Source of the DNA: Arthrobacter sp. C2
GTDB taxonomy: Bacteria; Actinomycetota; Actinomycetes; Actinomycetales; Micrococcaceae
Assembly (NCBI GenBank): GCA_024207135.1
Contig: CP042428.1
Location: 62,001-126,000 of the forward strand
Direction of reading: 5' to 3'
DNA: 64,000 bases
Position 1 is the first letter of the stretch. Every line of letters begins with the position of its first letter. The position numbers and the translations under genes are program-made. The notes beneath the pieces were generated by a model, which had not been told where the DNA came from, did not search any database, and was given only the letters and a program-made list of their open reading frames with translations. Shown one piece after another: positions 32,524 through 42,057 of the stretch.

Positions 32524-33840
32524 ATGGCAACGACGCCAACATCGACAGGAATCCTGGACCGGGACCCGATCGAGAACCAGGAAGCACCCGCCAAGAAGGA
32601 CCGCACCCACTGGCTGTACATCATGGTGATCATCGCCGTGGTTGCCGGTGCCGCGATCGGCCTGTTGGCCCCGGACCTCGGCAAGGCGCTCAAGCCGCTG
32701 GGCACCGGGTTCGTCGCGCTGATCAAGATGATCATCGCGCCGGTCATCTTCTGCACCATCGTGTTGGGCATCGGTTCGATCGCGAAGGCCGCCACCGTCG
32801 GCAAGGTCGGCGGCCTGGCACTGCTCTACTTCATCACCATGTCCACCTTCGCGCTGGCCATCGGCCTGTTCGTCGGCAACCTGATCCACCCCGGGGCGGG
32901 CCTGAAGCTGCAGCCCTACGAGGGGGCCGCCGGCGGAACCGAAAACGCGACCGTCAAGTTCCTGCTCGAACTGATCCCGGGCGACATCCCGGTGCTGCCC
33001 ACCTTGGTATTGGCCCTGTTCGTGGGCTTCGCCCTGCAGTCCATGGGCAAGAGCGGAGAGCCCGTCCTCGGCGCCATCAAGCACATCCAGGCCGTGGTCT
33101 TCCGCCTGATGATGATGATCATGTGGATCGCCCCGATCGGCGCCTTCGGTGCCATCGCCGCGGTCGTCGGCGCCACCGGCTGGGCCGCCATCGGCTCCAT
33201 GGCCATCCTCATGGGTGCCTTCTACGCCACCTGCGCCCTGTTCATCGTGGTCATCCTCGGCTCTCTGCTGCGCGCCGTGACCGGGCTGAACATCTTCGCG
33301 CTGCTGAAGTACCTGGCCCGCGAGTACCTGCTGATCTTCTCCACCTCCTCCTCCGAGTCGGCACTGCCGCGCCTGATCGCCAAGATGGAGCACGTGGGCG
33401 TCTCCAAGCCGGTCGTGGGCATCACGGTTCCCACCGGCTATTCCTTCAACCTCGACGGCACCGCCATCTACCTGACCATGAGCGCGCTGTTCGTCTCCAC
33501 CGCCATGGGCATGCCGATGAACCTCAGCGAGCAGATCTCCCTGCTGGTCTTCATGATCATCGCCTCCAAGGGCGCCGCCGGGGTCACCGGCGCAGGCCTG
33601 GCCACGTTGGCCGCCGGCCTGCAGTCGCACCGCCCGGAACTGCTTGACGGCATGGGCGTGATCGTGGGCATCGACAAGTTCATGTCCGAGGCCCGCGCAC
33701 TGACCAACTTCACCGGCAACGCCGTGGCGACGCTGCTGATCGGCACGTGGACCAAGGAAATCGACATGGAGCAGGCCCGCGCCGTGCTCGCCGGGGAGCG
33801 TCCCTTCGACGAGCTCTCGCTGACCGCCAACGAGCACTAG
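32524..33840 (+). CDS. dctA: Dicarboxylate:cation symporter (DctA family)
   Basis: The protein has 438 residues and about eight to ten hydrophobic segments. It carries the DAACS-family signatures FSTSSSESALPRL (Ser-rich hairpin), VPTGYSFNLDGTAIY and ASKGAAGVTGAG. It imports succinate, fumarate and malate with Na+ or H+. The start at 32524 is set by AGAAGGAG 8 nt upstream; longer in-frame starts would add a non-membrane leader. It is divergent from the sensor kinase gene, the typical layout for a CitAB-controlled transporter. Confidence 0.94.
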   Translation: MATTPTSTGILDRDPIENQEAPAKKDRTHWLYIMVIIAVVAGAAIGLLAPDLGKALKPLGTGFVALIKMIIAPVIFCTIVLGIGSIAKAATVGKVGGLALLYFITMSTFALAIGLFVGNLIHPGAGLKLQPYEGAAGGTENATVKFLLELIPGDIPVLPTLVLALFVGFALQSMGKSGEPVLGAIKHIQAVVFRLMMMIMWIAPIGAFGAIAAVVGATGWAAIGSMAILMGAFYATCALFIVVILGSLLRAVTGLNIFALLKYLAREYLLIFSTSSSESALPRLIAKMEHVGVSKPVVGITVPTGYSFNLDGTAIYLTMSALFVSTAMGMPMNLSEQISLLVFMIIASKGAAGVTGAGLATLAAGLQSHRPELLDGMGVIVGIDKFMSEARALTNFTGNAVATLLIGTWTKEIDMEQARAVLAGERPFDELSLTANEH

Positions 33841-33857
33841 CCGCAACGCGCAGCCAC

Positions 33858-33891
33858 GGCCGCCGCGCTCGCCCACGCGAGCACGGCGGCC
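33858..33891 (+). terminator. Hairpin terminator after dctA
   Basis: GGCCGCCG...CGGCGGCC with an inner GCTCGC/GCGAGC stem forms a long GC-rich hairpin 18 nt after the dctA stop. There is no clear U-tract. Confidence 0.6.
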
Positions 33892-34087
33892 GGTGCCGTT
33901 AATGCCGTGCCCCGTTGGCGCGGGCGGCGCCGCGGGCACGGTTTCCCGGCCCGCCCATAACATTGGACTTCAACTTCAAGGTAAAGGCTCGCCGCGACCC
34001 CGATGGGGCAAAGCCCGGCGCGAAACCTATACCCTTGAAACTAACAGTCAACCAAATCGCACAACGAACGGAAGCGTGGTTCATACC

Positions 34088-34984
34088 GTGAGCGAGGAAC
34101 AGGGCAGCAAGTCGCGAGGCGCGGGTTTGCTCAAGGAGCCGACCCCCTTGGGACCCACGGGTCGCCCGATGACGATTTTCCCCGAGCCCTTGCCCCTGGA
34201 ATCCCACGGCCCGGCCCGCGTGATCGCCATGGTCAACCAGAAGGGCGGGGTCGGTAAGACGACCTCCACCATCAACCTGGCCGCGGCCCTGGCCGAATAC
34301 GGGCGCAAGGTGCTGCTGGTCGACTTCGACCCGCAGGGCGCGCTGTCCGCCGGCTTCGGGACCAACCCGCACGAGCTGGACGTGACCGTCTACAACGTGC
34401 TGATGGACCGCAAGACCACGATCCGTGACGCCATCATCACCACCGACGTGGAAAACGTCGATCTGCTGCCGGCCAACATCGACCTTTCGGCCGCCGAGGT
34501 CCAGCTGGTCAACGAGGTCGCCCGCGAGCAGGTCCTCGAGCGCGCGCTGCGCTCGGTCACCGACGACTACGACATCGTGCTCATCGACTGCCAGCCGTCC
34601 CTGGGACTGCTCACCGTCAACGCGCTGACCGCCGCCCACGGCGTGATCATCCCGCTGACCGCGGAGTTCTTCGCGCTGCGCGCGGTGGCGCTGCTGGTCG
34701 AAACCATCGAGAAGGTTCAGGACCGGTTGAACCCGGCACTGTCCATCGACGGGGTGCTGGCCACGATGTACGACCCGCGCACGCTGCACGGCCGCGAGGT
34801 CGTGGGCCGGCTGGTCGAGGCGTTCGGGGACACCGTCTTCGAGACCGTGATCCGCCGGACCATCAAGTTCGCCGACGCCAACGTGGCGGCCGAGCCGATC
34901 ACGTCCTACGCGACCAACCACCCCGGCGCCGAGGCCTACCGCCAGCTGGCCAAGGAACTGATCGCCCGTGGCGGCGCCCCGTAA
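34088..34984 (+). CDS. ParA-family ATPase upstream of scpA
   Basis: The protein has 298 residues (GTG 34088; GTG 34076 is also possible). It carries the deviant Walker A NQKGGVGKTTSTINLA, Walker A' LVDFDPQGALS and Walker B DYDIVLIDCQPSLGLLT. This orphan ParA lies directly before scpA-scpB as in mycobacteria (Rv1708-Rv1710) and corynebacteria, where a homologue (PldP-like) affects division-site placement. No parB is next to it. It is a cytoplasmic, nucleoid-associated protein acting in segregation or division. Confidence 0.9.
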   Translation: MSEEQGSKSRGAGLLKEPTPLGPTGRPMTIFPEPLPLESHGPARVIAMVNQKGGVGKTTSTINLAAALAEYGRKVLLVDFDPQGALSAGFGTNPHELDVTVYNVLMDRKTTIRDAIITTDVENVDLLPANIDLSAAEVQLVNEVAREQVLERALRSVTDDYDIVLIDCQPSLGLLTVNALTAAHGVIIPLTAEFFALRAVALLVETIEKVQDRLNPALSIDGVLATMYDPRTLHGREVVGRLVEAFGDTVFETVIRRTIKFADANVAAEPITSYATNHPGAEAYRQLAKELIARGGAP

Positions 34985-35898
34985 TGACGGCACCCGCCGC
35001 CGACCCCCTGGCCACCGCGCCGGTCCCCGAGAAGGAACCGGCCGGTGGCTTTCGGGTTTCGCTGGAAAACTTCACCGGTCCCTTCGACCTGTTGCTCTCG
35101 CTGATCGCCAAGCGCGAGCTGGACATCACCCAGATCGCCATGGCCGAGGTCACCGACGAGTTCATCGCCTACCTCAAGGCCCTCCAGGCCCGCGGAGGCG
35201 CCAAGGCGCTGGATGAGACCACCGAGTTCCTGGTCATCGCATCCACGCTGCTGGACCTGAAGGCCGCCCGCCTGCTGCCGAACACCGATGCCGAGTCCGA
35301 CGAGGACATGGCGCTGCTCGAGGCCCGCGACCTGCTCTTCGCCCGGTTGCTGCAGTACAAGGCGTTCAAGCACGCCGCCGGCTGGATCTCCGAAAAGCTG
35401 CTCGACGAGGCCGCCAGCTTCCCGCGCCAGGCGGGGCTCGAGGCGCACTTCGCCGCACTGCTGCCGGAACTGCTTTTCAAGACCACCCCGGGGGAGCTGG
35501 CCCAACTTGCCGTCGCGGCGCTGGCGCCCAAGGCCCCCGAGCCCACCGAGGTCGGCATTGCGCACCTGCACGGCGGCAATGTCTCGGTGCGCGAGCAGGC
35601 CGCCATCCTGGCCTCGATGCTCAAGGAGCGCGGGACCCTGGTGTTCGGCGAGCTGGTCGCGGACGCCGCCAGCCACCTGGTGGTCGTCGCCCGTTTCCTG
35701 GCCCTGCTGGAGATGTACCGCGAGCAGGTCATCGCCTTTTCGCAGGACGCCCCGCTCCAGGAGCTGGCCGTGCGCTGGTTGGCGGCCGACACCGACTGGG
35801 ATCCGGCCGCACTGCACGAGGAATACGGGCCCGGGCCCGGCATCGACTCCGAGACATCCGCCACGTTGGCACCACCCGCACAGAGGGAAGAACCATGA
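34984..35898 (+). CDS. scpA: Segregation and condensation protein A
   Basis: The protein has 304 residues. This kleisin subunit bridges the heads of SMC together with ScpB. The conserved N-terminal region is FTGPFDLLLSLIAKRELDITQIAMAEVTDEFIAYL, followed by LDLKAARLLP. The ATG at 34984 overlaps the parA stop (TAATG), and its own stop overlaps scpB (ATGA), so the three are translationally coupled. Confidence 0.95.
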   Translation: MTAPAADPLATAPVPEKEPAGGFRVSLENFTGPFDLLLSLIAKRELDITQIAMAEVTDEFIAYLKALQARGGAKALDETTEFLVIASTLLDLKAARLLPNTDAESDEDMALLEARDLLFARLLQYKAFKHAAGWISEKLLDEAASFPRQAGLEAHFAALLPELLFKTTPGELAQLAVAALAPKAPEPTEVGIAHLHGGNVSVREQAAILASMLKERGTLVFGELVADAASHLVVVARFLALLEMYREQVIAFSQDAPLQELAVRWLAADTDWDPAALHEEYGPGPGIDSETSATLAPPAQREEP

Positions 35899-36578
35899 AC
35901 GAACCCGTCACCGCCCCGGCCTCGGCACACCCCGCAGCCCCGGCCCCGGTCCCGCCGCGGGAGGCCGCCGAGGGCCAAGGCTCCGTTGATTCGCTGCCCG
36001 GGGGACTGGAAGCGGGCATCGAGGCGGTGCTGATGGTCATCGACGAACCCATCTCCGCCGGCCACCTCGCCCGCGTGCTCGAGGTCGGTGAGGAACGCGT
36101 CACAGCGGCCCTTGAAAAGCTGCGGGCACAGTATGATGGTGGGGATACACCACGCGGTTTTGAGCTGCGTGAACTGGCCGGCGGCTGGCGCATCTTCTCC
36201 CGACGTGAATTTGCTCCCTTCGTTTCACGCTTCGTCATCGACGGCCAAACGGCAAGACTTACCCAGGCAGCGCTGGAAACTTTGGCAGTGATCGCCTACC
36301 GGCAACCGGTCTCCCGCGGCAGGATCGCGGCGATTCGCGGGGTCAACGTCGATTCGGTGGTGCGCACCTTACTCACGCGCGGGCTGATCCACGAAGCACC
36401 CGACGACGGTGAAAGTGGTGCCACGTTGTATCAGACCACCTCGTACTTTCTGGAAAGATTGGGACTGGGCAGTATCTCCGAGCTGCCCAGGATCTCCCCG
36501 CATCTTCCCGGAGTGGGTGACATCGACGACTACGACGTTGATTCGCCTTGGCAATCGGCGAACCACGAAACAACATAA
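35895..36578 (+). CDS. scpB: Segregation and condensation protein B
   Basis: The protein has 227 residues with two winged-helix domains: VLMVIDEPISAGHLARVLEVGEERV, then LTQAALETLAVIAYRQPVSRGRIAAIRGVN. It partners ScpA in the SMC condensin. The N-terminal ~35 residues are a Pro/Ala-rich extension. The C-terminus is acidic. Confidence 0.95.
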   Translation: MNEPVTAPASAHPAAPAPVPPREAAEGQGSVDSLPGGLEAGIEAVLMVIDEPISAGHLARVLEVGEERVTAALEKLRAQYDGGDTPRGFELRELAGGWRIFSRREFAPFVSRFVIDGQTARLTQAALETLAVIAYRQPVSRGRIAAIRGVNVDSVVRTLLTRGLIHEAPDDGESGATLYQTTSYFLERLGLGSISELPRISPHLPGVGDIDDYDVDSPWQSANHETT

Positions 36579-36587
36579 GGACAGATC

Positions 36588-37655
36588 ATGACCCAGGGAT
36601 CCCGCCCAGGCCGCGGCAACCAGCGCCCACAAGGCTCCGGCAACGGCCGCGGCCGTGGAGCAACCGGTGCTGGCCGTTCCGACCAAAACCCACGCTCCTC
36701 CACCCCGCGATCCGGCTCGGAGCGCGGCACCGAGTCCTCGGCCGGTTCCTGGTCCAAGGCCCACGGCGGCCCGAAGCAGTCCAAGAAGGCCGGGGCCCCG
36801 GGCAAGAAGAAGTACGGCGGCCCCCAGGCCTTCGGCAAGGAACGCTTCGGCAAGAACCTGGGCCCGGTCAATGCCGAGCGCACCCGGCCCACCCAGCGGG
36901 CACAGGCGGCCGCCGCGCACTCGGACCTCGAGGGCGTGCGCCTGCAGAAGGTCATGGCCAACGCCGGGGTGGCCTCGCGCCGCGTCTGCGAAGAAATGAT
37001 CGCCAACGGCCGCGTCGAGGTCAACGGCGTGCTCATCACCGAACCCGGCATCCGCATCGACCCCGAGCACGACTCCGTGCACGTGGACGGCATGCGCCTG
37101 CAGCTGAACGCGGACATGCAGTACTTCGTCTTCAACAAGCCGCGCAACGTGGTCTCCACCATGGAGGACCCCGAGGGCCGCAAGTGCATCGCGGACTACC
37201 TGCGCAAGCAGGGCCAGACGCGCCTCTTCCACGTGGGCCGGCTGGACTACCAGACCGAGGGCCTGCTGATCCTGACCAACGACGGCGAGGCCGCCAACCG
37301 GCTGGCCCACCCCTCCCACGAGGTCCCCAAGACCTACCTGGTGCAGGTCCGCGGCCCGCTGCCTTCGGGCATCGGCGCGCAGATGAAGAAGGGCATCAAG
37401 CTGGAGGACGGCTGGCAGTCCGTCGACTCCTTCCGCCTGATCGACTCCACCCCCGGGCACGTGCTCGTGGAGGTCATCCTGCACTCCGGGCGCAACCGCA
37501 TCGTGCGCCGCCTCTTCGAAGAGGTCGGCTTCCCGGTGACCCGCCTGGTCCGCGTCCAGGTCGGCCCGATCCGCCTGGGCGACCAGAAGCAGGGCACCAT
37601 CCGCCCGCTGGGCAAGCAGGAAGTCGGGCACCTGCTGGCAATGGTGGGGATGTAG
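36588..37655 (+). CDS. rluB: 23S rRNA pseudouridine synthase (RluB type)
   Basis: The protein has 355 residues, of which the first ~110 are a disordered Gly/Arg/Ser/Lys-rich extension likely to bind RNA. An S4 domain (VRLQKVMANAGVASRRVCEEMI) and the RsuA/RluB catalytic domain follow, with GRLDYQTEGLLILTNDGE carrying the catalytic Asp. It converts a uridine in 23S rRNA helix 89/90 to pseudouridine. It sits 9 nt after scpB, as in most actinobacteria. Confidence 0.92.
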   Translation: MTQGSRPGRGNQRPQGSGNGRGRGATGAGRSDQNPRSSTPRSGSERGTESSAGSWSKAHGGPKQSKKAGAPGKKKYGGPQAFGKERFGKNLGPVNAERTRPTQRAQAAAAHSDLEGVRLQKVMANAGVASRRVCEEMIANGRVEVNGVLITEPGIRIDPEHDSVHVDGMRLQLNADMQYFVFNKPRNVVSTMEDPEGRKCIADYLRKQGQTRLFHVGRLDYQTEGLLILTNDGEAANRLAHPSHEVPKTYLVQVRGPLPSGIGAQMKKGIKLEDGWQSVDSFRLIDSTPGHVLVEVILHSGRNRIVRRLFEEVGFPVTRLVRVQVGPIRLGDQKQGTIRPLGKQEVGHLLAMVGM

Positions 37656-37659
37656 CCAC

Positions 37660-38763
37660 ATGCCCACCACGCACCTGGCCGGACCGATCCTGGTCATCGG
37701 CACCGGGCTGCTGGGCACCAGCGTCGGGCTGGGGCTGAGCCAGCGCGGACTGAACGTCTGGCTCGTCGACCCCTCGCCCAGCGCACAAACCGTCGCACAG
37801 GACATCGGCGCCGGCACCATCCACGTCCCGGGGCGCCCGCTGGCCCCCGAGCTCGTGGTGGTCGCCGCGCCGCCGGATGTCACCGCCTCCGTGGTCACCC
37901 AGGCGTTGCTGGAGTACCCGATGTCCACCGTGGTGGACATCGCCTCCGTCAAGGGCTCGATCCTGGAGGCGGTGCGTGCCGATGCACGCATCACCGACGA
38001 GCACCTGGCCCGCTACGTGGGCACCCACCCGATGGCCGGGCGCGAACGCTCCGGCCCGGCCTCGGCCCGCGGTGAGCTGTTCACCTCGATGCCGTGGGTG
38101 ATCTGCGCGCACGCGGGGTCGCGCGGCGACTCGGTGAAGACCGCCGAGGCGCTGGCCATCGACCTGGGCGCCACGGTCGCGCGCATGAACGCGCAGGACC
38201 ACGACGCCTCGGTCGCGCTGATCTCGCACTTCCCGCAGGTCGCCTCCTCGCTGATCGCCTCGCGGCTGCTCAACGCCCCGGGCCACTCGCTGGCGCTGGC
38301 CGGCAACGGGCTGCGCGACACCACCCGGATCGCGGCCTCGGACCCGAAGCTGTGGATCCAGATTCTCAGCCACAACGCCGGCGCACTGGTCCCGATCCTG
38401 CGCGGCATGCGCGAGGACCTGGACCGGCTTGTCGCCACCCTCTCGGACCCGACGGCCTCCGGCGCGCTGCTGGACCTCGCCCAGCTGATGGGGGAGGGCA
38501 ACGCCGGGCAGGCGCGGATCCCGGGCAAGCACGGCGCCCCGCCGCAGGCCTTCGCGCTGGTCACCGTCGTGGTCAAGGACAGGCCCGGGCAGGTCGCCAA
38601 GCTGCTGGCCGACATCGGGGATGCCGGCATCAACGTCGAGGACCTTCGGGTCGAACACTCCGCCGGCCACCAGGTCGGCCTGGTCGACGTCTCGGTCATC
38701 CCGGGACGTCGCGAAGAATTGATCACAGTGCTTAGTGCACTTGGCTGGAAGGTTGCGCAGTAA
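37660..38763 (+). CDS. tyrA: Prephenate dehydrogenase
   Basis: The protein has 367 residues and makes 4-hydroxyphenylpyruvate from prephenate with NAD in tyrosine synthesis. The N-terminal dinucleotide fold starts ILVIGTGLLGTSVGLGL. The substrate loop contains THPMAGRERSGP, and a C-terminal ACT domain (VVVKDRPGQVAKLLADIGDAGINVED) suggests feedback by tyrosine. It starts 4 nt after rluB and overlaps cmk (TAATG). Confidence 0.94.
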   Translation: MPTTHLAGPILVIGTGLLGTSVGLGLSQRGLNVWLVDPSPSAQTVAQDIGAGTIHVPGRPLAPELVVVAAPPDVTASVVTQALLEYPMSTVVDIASVKGSILEAVRADARITDEHLARYVGTHPMAGRERSGPASARGELFTSMPWVICAHAGSRGDSVKTAEALAIDLGATVARMNAQDHDASVALISHFPQVASSLIASRLLNAPGHSLALAGNGLRDTTRIAASDPKLWIQILSHNAGALVPILRGMREDLDRLVATLSDPTASGALLDLAQLMGEGNAGQARIPGKHGAPPQAFALVTVVVKDRPGQVAKLLADIGDAGINVEDLRVEHSAGHQVGLVDVSVIPGRREELITVLSALGWKVAQ

Positions 38764-39425
38764 TGCAGAAAATCACGGTGGCCATCGACGGCCCCTCCGG
38801 AAGCGGCAAGTCCTCGGTCTCCAAGGAGGCCGCCCGCCGCCTGGGCGCAGCGTACCTGGACACCGGTGCGATGTACCGCGCCGTGACCTGGCATGCGCTG
38901 GATGCCGGCACCGACCTGGCCGATGCCGCCGCGGTCGCCGCGGCGGTGAAGGCCGCCGACCTGTTCATCTCCACCGATCCCGACGTGGAAATGGTGACGA
39001 TCCACGGCACCGACGTGACCGAGACGATCCGCGAGCCGTTCGTCTCCGCTGCCGTATCGGCCGTCGCGACGAACCTGGAGGCACGCGCGGAGCTGGTGGC
39101 ACGCCAGCGCGCCATCATCGCGGCGCACCCGCGCATCGTGGCCGAGGGCCGGGACATCACCACCGTGGTGGCACCCGACGCGGAGGCCCGCATCCTGCTC
39201 ACCGCCTCCGAGGAAGCGCGCCTGCGCCGCCGCGGGCTGCAGCTGGGCGGCACCCAGTCCGCCGCCCAGCTCGAGGCCCAGGTGCTCGCCCGCGACGCCA
39301 AGGACTCGACCGTGGTCAACTTCCAGGTCGCCGCCGACGGCGTCGTTACCGTGGATTCCTCGGAACTGGACTTCGAGCAAACGGTTGCAACCGTCCTCGA
39401 AGCCATCAAGGCCCAGGCCGCCTAG
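38763..39425 (+). CDS. cmk: Cytidylate kinase
   Basis: The protein has 220 residues. It phosphorylates CMP and dCMP with ATP. The P-loop is GPSGSGKSS near residue 11, followed by YLDTGAMYRAVTW, and a later AEGRDITTVVAPDAE carries the CMP-binding Arg-Asp. Its start overlaps the tyrA stop. The cmk-der pairing is conserved in actinobacteria. Confidence 0.95.
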   Translation: MQKITVAIDGPSGSGKSSVSKEAARRLGAAYLDTGAMYRAVTWHALDAGTDLADAAAVAAAVKAADLFISTDPDVEMVTIHGTDVTETIREPFVSAAVSAVATNLEARAELVARQRAIIAAHPRIVAEGRDITTVVAPDAEARILLTASEEARLRRRGLQLGGTQSAAQLEAQVLARDAKDSTVVNFQVAADGVVTVDSSELDFEQTVATVLEAIKAQAA

Positions 39426-39575
39426 CTCCACCACTTCGATCCAGCACCAACGGATCACACCATCCCCGCCAGCGGCAGCGGTGCCCAGGCACCGAAACAC
39501 GCGGGCGGGAGACATGCTTGAATTGATACCGGCTTCCGCGTTTGGTGGAGGCACGCAACGCAAAGGAACCACACC

Positions 39576-41111
39576 ATGAGTGAGAGCCTGCTTCCGGACG
39601 AGGGCGCCGAATACGTCCCGTTCAACGAGGACCACATCGCCGACCGCCTGGCCGAGATCAGCGACGAGGATGCCGACGCACGCGCCACCGCGCTGCTGGC
39701 CGGCCTCGACGACTACGAACTGGACCCGGAGGACGCCGAACTTCTGGCGCACCTGGGCGACGACTTCGACGACGACGCCGACGAGGTCATCCCGCCGGTC
39801 GTGGCCATCATCGGGCGCCCCAACGTGGGCAAGTCCACGCTGGTCAACCGCATCCTGGGCCGCCGCGAGGCCGTCGTGGAGGACGTCCCGGGCGTGACCC
39901 GCGACCGCGTGTCCTACCAGGCCGAGTGGCTGGGCAAGAAATTCACCATCGTTGACACCGGCGGCTGGGAGCACGATGCCAAGGGCATCCACGCCCGCGT
40001 CGCCGAGCAGGCCGAGGTCGCAGCCGACCTGGCCGACGTCATCCTCTTCGTCGTGGACTCGCGCGTCGGCGCCACCGCCACCGACGAGGCGGTCGTGAAG
40101 ATGCTGCGCCGGAAGAAGAAGCCGGTGCTGCTGGTGGCCAACAAGGTCGACGACTTCAACCAGGAATCCGAGGCCGCATTCCTCTGGGGCCTGGGCTTCG
40201 GCCAGCCCTGGCCGGTCTCCGCCCTGCACGGCCGCGGCGCGGCCGACCTGCTGGACGCCGTGGTGGCCAAGCTTCCCGAGTTCTCCGCCTTCGGCGGCAT
40301 CATCCCGCGCGGCGGCCCGCGCCGCATCGCGCTGATCGGCCGCCCGAACGTGGGCAAGTCCTCGCTGCTGAACAAGATGGCCGGTTCCGAGCGCGTGGTC
40401 GTCGACAACGTCGCGGGCACCACCCGCGACCCGGTCGACGAGCTCGTCGAGCTTGGCGGCGAGATCTTCCGCTTCGTGGACACCGCCGGCATCCGCCGCC
40501 GCCAGCACATGGCGCAGGGCTCGGACTACTACGCCTCGCTGCGTACCCAGGCCGCCCTGGAAAAGGCCGAGGTCGCCGTCGTGCTCGTTGCGGTGGACGA
40601 GGTCCTCTCCGAGCAGGATGTGCGCATCCTGCAGATGACTATCGATTCGGGCCGTGCCCTGGTGCTCGCTTTCAACAAGTGGGACCTGATGGACGACGAC
40701 CGCCGCCGTTACCTGGAGCGCGAGATCGAGACCGACCTGGCGCACGTGGAGTGGGCACCCCGGGTGAACATCTCGGCGAAGACCGGATGGCACAAGGACA
40801 AGCTCGTCCCCGCCCTGCACACGGCCCTGGAGTCCTGGGACAAGCGCATCTCCACCGGCAAGCTCAACACCTTCCTGGGCGAGCTTGTGGCGGCGCACCC
40901 GCACCCCCTGCGCGGAGGCAAGCAGCCACGTATTCTCTTCGGCACCCAGGTGTCCTCGCGACCACCCCGTTTTGTGCTGTTCACCACAGGTTTCTTGGAT
41001 CCCGGGTACCGCAGATTCATTACCCGCAGGCTTCGTGAGACCTTCGGCTTCGAGGGTACGCCCATCGAAGTGGCGATGCGGGTGCGCGAAAAGCGCCAGC
41101 GTTCGAAGTAG
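39576..41111 (+). CDS. der: Ribosome biogenesis GTPase Der (EngA)
   Basis: The protein has 511 residues with two tandem G domains and a KH-like C-terminal domain. The first P-loop is [12 protein letters not shown] (~ residue 80), the second [12 protein letters not shown] (~ residue 255); the base-specificity motifs are NKVD and NKWD. An acidic N-terminal extension of ~70 residues is typical of actinobacterial Der. It acts in 50S subunit maturation. The ATG has AAAGGAACC upstream. Confidence 0.96.
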   Translation: MSESLLPDEGAEYVPFNEDHIADRLAEISDEDADARATALLAGLDDYELDPEDAELLAHLGDDFDDDADEVIPPVVAIIGRPNVGKSTLVNRILGRREAVVEDVPGVTRDRVSYQAEWLGKKFTIVDTGGWEHDAKGIHARVAEQAEVAADLADVILFVVDSRVGATATDEAVVKMLRRKKKPVLLVANKVDDFNQESEAAFLWGLGFGQPWPVSALHGRGAADLLDAVVAKLPEFSAFGGIIPRGGPRRIALIGRPNVGKSSLLNKMAGSERVVVDNVAGTTRDPVDELVELGGEIFRFVDTAGIRRRQHMAQGSDYYASLRTQAALEKAEVAVVLVAVDEVLSEQDVRILQMTIDSGRALVLAFNKWDLMDDDRRRYLEREIETDLAHVEWAPRVNISAKTGWHKDKLVPALHTALESWDKRISTGKLNTFLGELVAAHPHPLRGGKQPRILFGTQVSSRPPRFVLFTTGFLDPGYRRFITRRLRETFGFEGTPIEVAMRVREKRQRSK

Positions 41112-41195
41112 TCGAAAAAATAGGGTAGGGTAATCACGGAGCTTTTCGCAGACGGCACCTTCACGAGAGTGAGGGAGAACGGCTGCGAAAGCAAC

Positions 41196-41269
41196 CGGGC
41201 TATGGCGCAGCTTGGTAGCGCGCCTGACTGGGGGTCAGGAGGCCGTGGGTTCGAATCCCGCTAGCCCGA
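41196..41269 (+). tRNA. tRNA-Pro (anticodon GGG)
   Basis: The acceptor stem is CGGGCTA/TAGCCCG. The anticodon stem CCTGA/TCAGG encloses the loop CTGGGGG with anticodon GGG. The T-loop is GGTTCGAATCC. The discriminator base is A and the CCA end is not encoded. It lies 84 nt after der and is followed by its own terminator. Confidence 0.95.
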
Positions 41270-41277
41270 CCGGTTAC

Positions 41278-41322
41278 AACCCCGGCAGATCAACGAAGTA
41301 GCGTTGAACTGCCGGGGTTTTT
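41278..41322 (+). terminator. Intrinsic terminator of tRNA-Pro
   Basis: An 11-bp perfect stem AACCCCGGCAG/CTGCCGGGGTT (41278-41288 with 41309-41319), extended by an inner TCAAC/GTTGA pairing, is followed by a T-run. Confidence 0.9.
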
Positions 41323-41477
41323 CCATGTCCGGGGGCATGGTGTCACTTCCGCTGGTTTCCTGGGATTGCTGTTGGTCTACCGGAACCGAAAGCGCCCACG
41401 ATTTCGATGAGATGAATCCGCGGGGCGAGTACCTGTGCGAACCTGGTTGGTCGGTCCGATATCGTATGTTCGTTCCC

Positions 41478-41769
41478 ATGGAAAGTATCGAGGTGCAGTG
41501 GACGACTGCCGGGCAGCCGCTTCGGGTGCGCCGGCAGGGTCGCGTGTGGAATGTGGTGGCGCAGCCGGTGCGGTGGTTCGAGCGCTTCGCCTGGTGGGAG
41601 ACGGAGCTGCGGGTGCCGAACGGGTGAGCCGTTCCGGATCGACTCGCTGGTGTGGCAGGTGCAGGTCTCCCTCGGTGCCAAAACCTCGGACATCCTCACC
41701 TGGGAGCTGGTCCATCACGCGCTCACCGGTGGCTGGCGCGTCCGGGGGCCCGGCGGGGCAGCAGCTTAA
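41478..41769 (+). pseudogene. Frameshifted small protein resembling the DUF6504 family
   Basis: Frame A from ATG 41478 reads VQWTTAGQPLRVRRQG...PVRWFERFAWWETELRVPNG and stops at 41625-41627. Frame B then continues the same kind of sequence (EPFRIDSLVWQVQVSLG ... LELVHH-like ... GGWRV) to 41769. Together they resemble the ~100-residue DUF6504 proteins of Micrococcales (PLRWxERRxWW, then WRLQ and GxWRL motifs). One extra base, or two missing ones, near 41626 explains the break. It could be a true decay event or a sequencing error. The family match is from memory. Confidence 0.6.
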
Positions 41770-42057
41770 CTTAACGCAGAAATGCGCCCCACCCTCTGGC
41801 GCCGGAGAGCGTCCGGATTCTTGACGCGCATCCAGAACTCCTATCGTTCGAGGTTCAAGTGCTTGCGATTGCTTCGCATGATCAGCATCCCTTTCTTCTT
41901 CGGTCTGACAATTTCACTATGCACGACTGCATACATGCATGGTCAATGCCACAAGTGGGAAAGTTGGCGCCAGACCTGCAAGGATGTATTGGCTACTTGT
42001 CAGAAACCAGCTTGTGCCACTTGAGCAAGTGCCGACGATCTAGGAAGACTCAAAGCC
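41770..42057. other. Lower-GC intergenic stretch behind the pseudogene
   Basis: This ~290-bp segment is visibly poorer in GC than its surroundings. It contains a short frame (41782-42024) whose end has a hydrophobic run and several cysteines, but codon use does not support a gene. A TGCATACATGCAT repeat lies around 41927-41940. It probably holds the promoter of the next gene. Confidence 0.4.

Noticed and set aside
31987-33963. 658-codon open frame antisense to dctA
   Set aside because: Shadow of the high-GC third-position pattern of dctA; the His/Gly/Asp-rich sequence is not protein-like.
41782-42024. 80-codon frame with a hydrophobic run and cysteines
   Set aside because: Codon use and lack of a start signal do not support translation; the hydrophobic run is probably chance in a lower-GC segment.
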